Assembly (NCBI GenBank): GCA_045561735.1
Contig: JBJKXC010000019.1
Coordinates: 21,731-85,730 of the forward strand
Direction: 5' to 3'
Length of the DNA: 64,000 nucleotides
Origin: UBA3537 sp045561735
GTDB lineage: Bacteria > Bacteroidota > Bacteroidia > Flavobacteriales > Flavobacteriaceae
Notes under the pieces: generated by a model
Told to the model about the DNA's origin: nothing
What the model saw: the letters and a program-made list of their open reading frames with translations, nothing else
Databases searched by the model: none
Part shown: positions 1-9,900 of the stretch, piece by piece
Layout: each line of letters starts with the position of its first letter
How positions within the stretch are numbered: the stretch's first letter is position 1
Position numbers and translations under genes: made by a program

Positions 1-3000
1 AATGAAATAACCGACTAACTTATGCTGCTTCATTAATATTTTCTCAAGACCCAATGCGATGCCTAACCATTTCATTTTTACGCTGTCCAATAGATCCACA
101 ACTTCCGTAGGCAATGGCCCAAAACGATCTACCAACTCTAATTCATAGGTTTTAAGTTCCTCTGGCGTTTTTTAAACCATTGAGTTTTGTATAGAGACGT
201 AAACGCTCCGAAATATTGTTTACATAATCATCTGGAAAAAAGCAATGAAAAATCCGTGTCAATTGTCAATTCTCTGACATAGATTTTTAGCCTCAGAATC
301 TTGACTGAACAAATGTTCAAATTCATTTTCTTTGAGTTCATCAATGGCTTCGTTAAGAATTTTTTGATAGGTTTCAAATCCAATATCGTTGATAAATCCA
401 CTTTGTTCCCCGCCCAATAAATCTCCAGCGCCTCGAATCTCAAGGTCTTTCATTGCAATGTTAAAGCCACTACCAAGTGCGGTATATTGTTCCAAAGCGG
501 AAATTCGCTTGCGGGCATCATTGGTCATGGCATGGTAATCTGGGGTGATAAAATAACAAAACGCTTTTTTGTTGCTTCGACCCACCCGACCGCGCATTTG
601 ATGCAAATCACTCAGGCCAAAATTATTGGCATTATTTATAAAAATAGTATTGGCGTTGGGAACATCCAGCCCACTTTCAACAATTGTAGTGCTCACCAAG
701 ACATCAAACGCGCCCTCCATAAAATTAAGCATGAGTTGCTCTAATTTTTTGCCCTCCAATTGCCCATGGCCAACTGCAATTTTAGCATCTGGTACCAAGC
801 GCTGAATCATACCGGCTACCTCCCGAATATTTTGGATACGATTGTGAATAAAAAAGACTTGCCCAGCACGCTGAATCTCATAACTGATAGCATCTCTAAT
901 AATGGTTTCATTCAGTCTTATTACATGACTTTCAATGGGATATCGATTGGGTGGTGCCGTGGTAATAACAGATAAATCTCGGGCAGCCATGAGGCTGAAT
1001 TGCAAAGTCCGAGGAATGGGCGTTGCAGTTAAGGTAAGAACATCTACATTTTCTTTCAGGGTTTTGAGTTTGTCCTTAACAGCTACTCCAAATTTTTGTT
1101 CTTCATCTACAATAAGCAGTCCTAAGTCTTTGAATTGCACTGATTTGTTGACCAGTTGATGGGTCCCGATTAGAATGTCTAAAGCGCCTGAGCTTAACTG
1201 CTCTAGTGTTTCGCGTTTTTTGTTTGGTTGTTTTTAAAACGGTTTAAATATCCAACCGTAACAGGAAATTCTTTCAAGCGCTCACCAAAAGTCTTCGCAT
1301 GTTGAAAGGCTAAAATGGTAGTTGGAACCAAAATGGCAACCTGCTTTCCATTATCAACAGCTTTGAATGCGGCTCGGATGGCTACCTCCGTTTTACCAAA
1401 ACCAACATCGCCGCAAACCAAACGGTCCATGGGGCGTTCGCTTTCCATATCTGCTTTGATCGCCGCGGTGGATGTTATTTGATCGGGTGTGTCTTCATAA
1501 ACAAAAGAAGATTCCAGCTCCAATTGCATGGCACTGTCAGGGCGGTATTGAAAGCCTTTTTGCAATTTGCGTTTGGCATATAATTTTATCAAGTTAAAGG
1601 CAACTTCCTTAACCCTTGATTTGGTTTTTTGTTTTAAAGTCTTCCAGGCCTTACTCCCCAACTTATAAATTTTGGGAGATTTGCCATCCTTGCCATTAAA
1701 CTTGGTGATTTTGTGCAATGAATGGATGCTCAAATATAAAATATCGCGATCACCATAAAACAACTTTATGGCCTCTTGAGATTTGCCCTCAATATCAATC
1801 TTTTTAAGTCCTCCAAACTTCCCAATACCATGGTCGATATGGGTGACATAATCCCCAACCTCTAAACTGTTTATCTCTCTCAACGTGATGGCTTGCTTCT
1901 TGGCAAATCCATTTTTAAGCTTAAATTTGTGATAGCGTTCAAAAATTTCATGGTCGGTATAACATGCTATTTTCAAATCATGATTGACAAAGCCTTGGTG
2001 TAGTGAAAGCACCAAAGTTTTATAATGAACTACCGATTCGTGTTCCTGAAAAATATCGTGAAAGCGTTGGGCTTGCTGTGCATTTGCACAACAAATATAG
2101 TTTTCAAAGCCTGAGGCCTGTTTTTGATTCAGGTCATCGATTAAAAGTTTAAATTGCTTGTTGAATGTGGGTTGAGGACCGACATTGACTTCCACAATGT
2201 TTTCTGCCTCAGTATTGTAAAATGTCTCTGATCCAACCTCAAAGATTGAAAACTTCTTTAGAGATTGTTTAAAATTATCTGAAGTGCAAAAAAGGGCATC
2301 CGGATCGTTGTATTGGATGGACTCAGACAACAATTTATAGGCTGATTTCGCTTTTTCAAAAAGAACTTTAGTGGTTTGAAATAAAGCAGGTAGGTTTTGA
2401 GTCCAAACAACGGTATTTTGCGGAATATAATCCAAAAATCCAACCCGTTTTTCATGCTTTAATTTATGTTCAATGTTCGGAATTATTTGGAATTTGGTGT
2501 AGGGTTTTAGAGAAAGTTGTGAAGCGACATCAAATGTGCGAATGCTTTCTACCTCATCGCCAAAAAACTCAATGCGATAGGGTGTATCATTGGCGAATGA
2601 AAACACATCTATAATACCGCCACGGATGGAAAACTCTCCAGGCTCAGTGACAAAATCTACCCGCTTGAATTCGTACTCAAAAAGCACATTGTTTACAAAA
2701 TCAAGACTCAACATATCGCCAACACTTATTTTTAAAGTGTTTTTATTCAGCTCTTTTTTTGATAGTACTTTTTCAAAAAGCGCTTCGTGGTAAGTTACGA
2801 TAACACTTGATTTTCTTTGAGAATTAATACGGTTAAGCACTTCAGAACGCAACAAAACATTGGTATTGTCCGTCTGCTCAATTTCGTAGGGTCTACGGTA
2901 GCTGCCTGGATAAAAAAGAACGGCTTCTTTGGGTAAGAGTAACTCTAAATCGTTGAGATGAAAAGCAGCAATTTCCTTGGATTCAAAAACGATTAAAAAG

Positions 3001-3161
3001 GGTTGATTTTGATTTGTAAAAGCTGCCGCTATTGAGAATGATAAATCGGCACCAATAGAACCTTTAAACTGAGACTTTACTTGAGATAAGGCCATAAGCT
3101 TTCGCAGTTTTTGAAGTTTCAAAGACTGTTCAAATGCATGGCAGAGGTTAACTTTACTCAA
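1..3161 (-). pseudogene. mfd: Transcription-repair coupling factor Mfd, frameshifted and cut by the window edge
   Basis: Mfd is the DNA translocase that removes RNA polymerase stalled at lesions and recruits UvrAB. The N-terminal UvrB-like part, the CarD-like RNAP-interaction domain (around residues 450-520) and the first helicase motif (GDVGFGKTE) are read from one frame. The second helicase half, with the DEEQKFG box and the GRVGRS motif, is in another frame. The product becomes continuous if one base is restored in the T run 1216-1221 and one removed from each of the runs 284-288, 236-241 and 168-173. Corrected, it reads through to base 1, so only the extreme C-terminus is missing. I prefer the TTG at 3159-3161 (SKVNLCHAFEQ...) over the farther TTG at 3191. 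It is either decayed or, more likely, carries indel sequencing errors. Confidence 0.9.
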
Positions 3162-3260
3162 CGCAAATAAATTTTTGCAAATATATAACAATACCTACAT
3201 GACTACTCTATGATTGCGAATTAAAATTACTAGAGAATGACCATTATTTTAAAAAAAATG

Positions 3261-3268
3261 TAGCTTTG
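3261..3268 (+). promoter_or_regulatory. Bacteroidota -7 box upstream of the DUF456 gene
   Basis: TAGCTTTG matches the Bacteroidota -7 consensus TAnnTTTG, 65 bases before the DUF456 start codon. No clear TTG -33 element lies at the expected distance, so this is a moderate call. Confidence 0.4.
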
Positions 3269-3333
3269 TATTGAACCCAAATTAAATGTTTAATGAACGA
3301 GTGATCACTTAATACAAACGAAAATTTCAATTT

Positions 3334-3831
3334 ATGGATATTTTTTTAATCATCATGGCATTAGGGCTTATGATCTTAGGAATCATAGGCAGTTTTTTGC
3401 CAGTTTTACCAGGCCCCATTACCAGTTGGTTTGGTTTTTTATTACTTTATTTCTCCAATTTGATAGAGGTCAGTAAGAGACTTTTAATTATCACATTAAT
3501 TGTTGCTATTATCATTTGGATTTTGGATTATTTTATTCCAGCCATTGGAACCAAAAAATTTGGGGGATCAAAATATGGAATGATAGGAACCACCATTGGA
3601 TTAATCATTGGGCTTATCGCTCCCATTCCAGGCGGGATTCTTATAGGTCCTTTTTTGGGTGCTTTTGTTGGGGAATTACTTAATAAAAGTGACTCTAAAA
3701 CAGCCATCAAGGCGGCCTTTGGCTCCTTTTTAGGATTTTTAACCTCGGCTTTTATCAAATTCATTGTTGCAATTGTATACCTTGGAATATTCCTTTCAAT
3801 TCTTTGGGATCAAAAGTCTGTTTTATACTAA
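3334..3831 (+). CDS. DUF456 domain membrane protein
   Basis: The 165-residue protein is almost entirely hydrophobic, with about four to five membrane segments and glycine-rich turns (PVLPGP near residue 27, GLIAPIPGG near 90). These are hallmarks of the DUF456 family, small inner-membrane proteins of unknown function. It is transcribed alone: mfd points away upstream and an M1 peptidase with its own leader follows 86 bases later. The sequence does not reveal what it does. Confidence 0.85.
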   Translation: MDIFLIIMALGLMILGIIGSFLPVLPGPITSWFGFLLLYFSNLIEVSKRLLIITLIVAIIIWILDYFIPAIGTKKFGGSKYGMIGTTIGLIIGLIAPIPGGILIGPFLGAFVGELLNKSDSKTAIKAAFGSFLGFLTSAFIKFIVAIVYLGIFLSILWDQKSVLY

Positions 3832-3917
3832 ATAAGATACAACATTTTAATTTTAACAACGTCTAAATCATAAAAAAAATACTACTTTCACATTCAATTT
3901 TAATTAAAAATCCATCA

Positions 3918-6179
3918 ATGACTAAATTACTCTATAGATTGACTTACGCGCTACTCCTAGCCAGTGTTTGTGGTGTGGCCCAAACTCCAGAAAAATCTGT
4001 TTATGACTACAATGCCGCTTTTGGGCACGGATTCTATACCAACAATGGAACTCAAACAAGATCTGCAAGTGGAAAGCCTGGCCATGCCTATTGGCAAAAT
4101 AGTGCTGACTATTTTATTAAAGTAAGCCTTGACGATCAAAGCAAAAAAATTACAGGAACTGAAACCATAACCTATGTGAATAATAGCCCTGATGAACTAG
4201 ATTTTCTTTGGATACAATTGGACCAAAACTTATTTAAAAAAGATTCCAGAGGGAATGCAATCATCCCGTTAAATGGTAGTCGAAATGGCGCAAAAGGTCA
4301 GGAATTCGACGGTGGTTATAACATAGGTAACGTCAGCCTGAATTACACAACACTTGGAAAGAAGTCAAAGAAAAAATCAAAGTCTAAGAGCCTTTCAGTC
4401 AATCCCAATTATGAGATCATAGACACCCGCATGAAAATCAAACTTTCAAAGCCTTTAGCCGCTAATGGAGGTGAAATAAAAATTAATATTGATTTTTCTT
4501 TCACTTCTCCCGACTACGGGTCGGACCGAATGGGTGTTTTGGAAACTAAAAATGGACGGATATTCAATATGGCACAGTGGTATCCCAGAATGTGTGTTTA
4601 TGACGATGTTTTAGGATGGAATACCTTACCTTATCTTGGTGCTGGAGAGTTTTATTTAGAATATGGAACATTTGACATCCATATCAACGTCCCCAAAGAT
4701 CATTTGGTGGTTTGCTCAGGTGGACTGTTAAATCCTGAAGAAGTTTACACTGCCAAACAGCTCAATAATCTAAAACAAGCAGCCAACAGTGACGAAACAG
4801 TAATCATACGCGGGGCTAATGAGGTTAACAGTCAAGACTCTCGTCCACAAGCCAAAGAGCGCCTGACATGGAAGTTTAGAATTGAAAACGCAAGAGATGT
4901 AGCGTGGTCCTCATCTTCAGCCTTTATTTTTGATGCGGCACGCATCAACCTGCCCAGTGGTAAAAAAGCAATGGCCATGTCGGTCTATCCAGTTGAAAGT
5001 AATTCAAGAGATGCCTGGGCCCGATCCACAGAATACACTAAAGCATCCATAGAACACTATTCTGAAAAATGGTCGGAATACCCCTACCCCGCAGCTATTA
5101 ATGTAGCTGGAAATCAAGGGGGAATGGAATACCCTGGTATTGTATTTTGCAGCTGGAAGAGTAAAAATGAATCCTTGTGGGGGGTTACAGATCATGAATT
5201 TGGTCACATTTGGTTTCCAATGATTGTAGGATCTAATGAACGGCTTCACGCTTGGATGGATGAAGGCTTTAACACCTTTATAAACTCATTAAGCACAGAT
5301 GCTTTTAATGGGGGCGAATACAAAGAGCGACAACGCAATATGCACCGCTTTTCAAGCTTTCTTGTCAATGATAAAATGGAACCTGTAGCCACCCCGCCAG
5401 ACAATTTAAAAGAAAGGAACTTGGGTATTTTAGCCTATTACAAGCCAAGCGCTGGTTTGACTATGTTAAGAGAGCATGTTTTGGGTAAAGAACGCTTTGA
5501 TGAAGCTTTTAGTGAATACATCAATCGCTGGTCTTACAAACACCCTACACCCAATGATTTTTTCCGAACAATGGAGAATGTAAGTGGTGAAGAATTGAGT
5601 TGGTTTTGGCGTGGATGGTTCATTTATAATTGGAGGTTGGACCAAGGTATCAAAAAGGTTAAATATGTCGATGGTGACCCTGCCAAAGGCGCCATTATAA
5701 CGATTGAAAATCTTGAAAAAATGCCGATGCCAGTCACTTTGGAATTTACAACCGAAAGTGGCATAAAATCAAGACATACACTTCCAGTTGAAATATGGAA
5801 GCGCAATAAAAAGTGGTCCTTCAAATATGACTCCAAAGAACCTTTGAAAAAGGTAATGATTGACCCCGATTATGTGCTCCCAGATGTGAACTCAGCAAAC
5901 AACCGCTGGTCCCCCGAATTAGCGGCGGAAAACAAAGAAGATTTAAGTATTTATTTAGGAGAATTCAGTTCAGCTGCATTTCCAATGAGCGTTCAAATTG
6001 CTGAAGAAAATGGAGAACTTGTAGCTATCGCTGAAGGGCAACCAAAGATCCCCCTAACCAATGACGGAGATGGCAAGTTTCTTTTTGAAGAAGCAGATTT
6101 AGAAATCCAATTTAATGCTGAAAAATCAGGATTTGAAATGAGCATTGGTGGACAAGTTTTTGAATTTAGTAAAAATTAA
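3918..6179 (+). CDS. Secreted M1 family metallopeptidase (gluzincin)
   Basis: The 753-residue protein starts with a signal peptide (about residues 1-21, ending near VAQT). The N-terminal beta domain is followed by a thermolysin-like catalytic domain with HEFGH at 426-430 and the third zinc ligand E449 in the DEGFN context; the 18-residue spacing between the two is normal for M1 enzymes. The GGMEYPG stretch just before the zinc site matches the M1 substrate-binding GxMEN box. The C-terminal 150 residues are a Bacteroidota-type extension. It probably trims peptides in the periplasm or at the cell surface. No T9SS or lipoprotein signal is seen. Confidence 0.92.
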   Translation: MTKLLYRLTYALLLASVCGVAQTPEKSVYDYNAAFGHGFYTNNGTQTRSASGKPGHAYWQNSADYFIKVSLDDQSKKITGTETITYVNNSPDELDFLWIQLDQNLFKKDSRGNAIIPLNGSRNGAKGQEFDGGYNIGNVSLNYTTLGKKSKKKSKSKSLSVNPNYEIIDTRMKIKLSKPLAANGGEIKINIDFSFTSPDYGSDRMGVLETKNGRIFNMAQWYPRMCVYDDVLGWNTLPYLGAGEFYLEYGTFDIHINVPKDHLVVCSGGLLNPEEVYTAKQLNNLKQAANSDETVIIRGANEVNSQDSRPQAKERLTWKFRIENARDVAWSSSSAFIFDAARINLPSGKKAMAMSVYPVESNSRDAWARSTEYTKASIEHYSEKWSEYPYPAAINVAGNQGGMEYPGIVFCSWKSKNESLWGVTDHEFGHIWFPMIVGSNERLHAWMDEGFNTFINSLSTDAFNGGEYKERQRNMHRFSSFLVNDKMEPVATPPDNLKERNLGILAYYKPSAGLTMLREHVLGKERFDEAFSEYINRWSYKHPTPNDFFRTMENVSGEELSWFWRGWFIYNWRLDQGIKKVKYVDGDPAKGAIITIENLEKMPMPVTLEFTTESGIKSRHTLPVEIWKRNKKWSFKYDSKEPLKKVMIDPDYVLPDVNSANNRWSPELAAENKEDLSIYLGEFSSAAFPMSVQIAEENGELVAIAEGQPKIPLTNDGDGKFLFEEADLEIQFNAEKSGFEMSIGGQVFEFSKN

Positions 6180-6262
6180 ATACTAAATATAAACTCTAAA
6201 ATAATCGGGTTAATTTTTTACTTTTATAGACTTTAAAGTCTAATTAGCTCTTAAAACAAATA

Positions 6263-6787
6263 ATGAAAAAGTTAATAATTATATCTCTTTTTTTAATTTT
6301 TGGCTGCTCTGCTGATAGTGACATTAATGCCCAAGAAAGTGAAGAAATATTTACACTTTATTTGGTTAGACATTCCGAAAAAGATTTAACATCCGAAAAT
6401 CAATCAGACCCTCCGCTAACCGAATGTGGCGAAAAAAGATCAGAACATCTAAGCAATTTCTTAAAAGAAATTGACCTTGATGTCATTTACAGTACTAACT
6501 ACATCAGAACAAAAAATACGGCCTTGCCTACAGCACTATCAAAAGAACTTGAAGTAAGACAATACAAGGCACAAAAGCTGAAAGATTTTTCTAAAGTATT
6601 AATAGAATCTAAGCAAAATGCATTGGTTGTTGGACATAGTAACACAACAGCTGTTTTGGCAGGCCTTTTGGTCAATAAAAAGTTAGGGGCTTTTGACTTG
6701 GACATTTACAATCGAATCTATAAAGTCGAATTTAAAAAAAATAGTGGTCAGCTCGTTTTAATTCATTCGAATTTTAAATGTCGTTAG
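6263..6787 (+). CDS. Histidine phosphatase family lipoprotein
   Basis: A 174-residue protein with a lipoprotein signal (LIFGCS, Cys at residue 15), so it is probably anchored in an envelope membrane. The branch-1 histidine phosphatase motifs are present: LVRHSEK, where the His is the phospho-acceptor, the LTECGEKR element, and a second His in VVGHSN. The family removes phosphate from small molecules or from phosphohistidine (SixA-like), and its size fits SixA. It lies 127 bases upstream of a secreted protein with a dikinase core, in the same direction, which suggests but does not prove a functional link. Confidence 0.85.
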   Translation: MKKLIIISLFLIFGCSADSDINAQESEEIFTLYLVRHSEKDLTSENQSDPPLTECGEKRSEHLSNFLKEIDLDVIYSTNYIRTKNTALPTALSKELEVRQYKAQKLKDFSKVLIESKQNALVVGHSNTTAVLAGLLVNKKLGAFDLDIYNRIYKVEFKKNSGQLVLIHSNFKCR

Positions 6788-6914
6788 GAAATTTACATTC
6801 TATCCGAAATTTCACTCAATCTTATTATAAAAGTTAAATCTTTGCTAGTATTTAATTATCGAGGCATAAACATTTGTATATTAGCTTTATACAAACCAAC
6901 AAGGTAACCTATTT

Positions 6915-9900
6915 ATGATTAAAAAGTTTTTCCTACTATTACTTTTCGGATTTTCTTTCAATAGTTTATGTTTTGCTCAGCCTGTTCAAATTGACAATTA
7001 CTCAGTTAATAATTTTGGTCAGGTGCAATTGTCTATTCAAAGCCAATCGGATAAATATTATATTCTTCATGCACAACACAGCGACGACTTTAATTGGGCA
7101 ACATCAATGACAATGGGTGTTGATGGCACAATGATTATTAGTGAAGCAGCTGGCGCTTATACATTAGATAAATACACTATTACAGAGCACGATATTGATA
7201 ATCCTGATGATTATGACCAAGACGGAATTGATGACATCACGGAGTTTAATAACATGCCAACTGATTCCCCATTTAATAATGCCTACGCAATTGATATTGC
7301 AGATGGCTCAACTTCAATACCTGACACTGAGACATTCAATCAACTAGCCACTGTAAACAATGTTGGTTGGGCACCATTTCTTGACGATCAACTTTATGTT
7401 AAATTTGGAATATTAGATAGAGACACTGATGAGCCAAAAGTTTACTTTATAAATAGTAACACTTACACGATACATGCCAGTTTTTGGAATGGTATAGATG
7501 CGTCAGTCACAGGTGACGATGGTTCAGGAGAAATTGTTTTTAATCCAAATGTTATTTTACCCAGTGGGGTAATTGGGACTTATTCATTTAATTTTTCTTT
7601 TGGGGATGCCTACGATTTTGAAGAAACACAGAGAACTTACGAATTATTAGTAGCCAGCATGCCATTTCTTCAAAACAACATGAATCACTTTATTGGACAA
7701 AACGATGAAGATGATCATTTAAATAACTATGCTGATGAGTTTGAAGGATCTAGAATTGAAGTAGTCTTAGAAACCGATGTTTTTGCTGAAGTAAATTATA
7801 TACCGCTTCACCTAGCCGAAGGTTATGGCTTTTTCAAACATATGGAAGATTTAAATGAAACACCCGGGAGCAGAGATATTGTACTTTATGATGCATTACC
7901 AAACTCCTTGCCAAGAGTTGGAGGAATCATCACCTCAGTAGTTCAAACTCCCTTGTCACACGTAAATTTAAGAGCCATTCAAGATAACGTTCCTAACGCC
8001 TATATTGCTAACCCATTATCAAATGATGCAATAGCCAGCCTTTTAAATGGATATATTTATTACAAGGTAGAAAGTGAACAATATGAAATTAGAGAAGCAA
8101 CCCTGGCAGAGGTTAATGATTGGTATGAAGATTTGAGACCTACAGAAGCTCAATATCCAATTAGGGATTTAAGCACTACTGAAATTATACCACTAGACGA
8201 TATAACATTCGATATGTCTTCCTCATTTGGAGCAAAATGTTCCAATCTTGCTACTATGAGAAATTTTGGATTTCCAGAAGGAACAATCCCAAATGGTTTT
8301 GGAATTCCATTTTACTTTTATGATGAATTCATGCAGTACAATAATTTTTATGAAGAAGCTCAAGTAATTATGGACAACCCAGCGTTCCAAAATGATATTA
8401 ATTTTAGAAATGAACGCCTTGATGATTTTAGAAGGTCTATAAAGGAAGCCCCTATGCCACAATGGATGCTTGACGAATTACAAGCAATGTATGATGCGTT
8501 TCCATCAGGAACACCAGTTCGTGTGAGGTCTAGTACCAATAATGAAGATTTACCAGGATTTAGTGGTGCTGGTTTGTATACATCTAAGACCCAGTACCCC
8601 GACGAAGGACATATTTCAAAATCTGTTAAACAAGTCTATGCAAGTATGTGGAATTTTAGAGCTTATGAAGAAAGAGATTTTTACAGAATTGATCATTTCG
8701 GGGCTGCTATGGGACTATTGTGTCACCCAAATTTTCAAGGAGAACAGTCCAACGGAGTGGGAATAAGTATCGATCCAATATATGAAACTGAAGATACATT
8801 TTATTTAAATACTCAGGTTGGAGAGTCATTGATTACAAATCCTGATCCAAATTCGGTGCCAGAAGAAATCCTTCTTTACAGAGATGCCAATCAGGGCGGT
8901 GGATATTTGGTTTTAAGACTATCAAATTTAGTAAATCCAGGAGAACTGGTAATGGACCAAGTATATATTGACCAAATGAGAAATTTTTTGACTGTTATTC
9001 ATGATGAGTTCGCAAGCCTATATAATGTTGTCGGAGCAGAAGGTTTTGGCATGGACATTGAATACAAGGTAACAGCAGAGGACCAATTGGCAATAAAACA
9101 AGCTAGACCATGGGTTTCATTTTGGGCTGACATCAATGGGGATTATGATCTCGGGGTTGAAGCCATTGTAGAACCCATTTCATCTGCAGATTTGGGAGCT
9201 GATGAAATTGTAACTGTTTCAATTGTTAATGATGGTTTGTATGATATGAGTGATTTTGACCTTGAGCTCATAGTAAACGGTCAGTCAATTGAAACCCTCA
9301 ATATTAGTGATACAATACAACCTTTTGAAGCATTAGATTATTCATTTACAATACCTCAAGATTTTTCAAATGTTGGTGATTATAATATCACTGTTAATGT
9401 TAGTCATCAAGATGATGAATACGAAAACAATAATTCATTAAGTATAATTCTAAGTAAAACTTTAGAATTTGATGGATCTATCTCAATTGAAGAAGTAAAT
9501 GTTGTTTGTAATGATGTCATTGCAATAAATGCCATAATTACTAATCACGGAGATACGACGCTTACTGAAGTTGAAATTGAAAAAACTGTAAATGGAACTT
9601 CAATCGGTTCGGAAAGTAAATCAGTAAATATCCCATACACAGGTCAGGAAATGGTTACCATGAGTGTTGATCAAAATGTTCAAGAATTTAATCAAATTAC
9701 TCTAAATATTATTAGTCTAAATAATCAATCTGACGAAAATTTAACTAATAATTCTGATACGGCAAGCTCGAATTTAGATACTAGTTATGATATTATAACC
9801 CTTGTAATAAACGCAGATAATTACCCTCAAGAAACTTCCTGGAAACTATATGATAGTCAAACAAACGAAATAATAAACACAGGCTCTTTGAGCTCAGGAA

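Noticed and set aside
228..443. Minus-strand frame near the left edge
   Set aside because: It is a mix of shadow and one out-of-frame piece of mfd, explained by the frameshifts described.
6499..6705. Reverse-strand open frame inside the histidine phosphatase gene
   Set aside because: Fully covered by a gene with clear motifs; the reverse product has no recognisable features.
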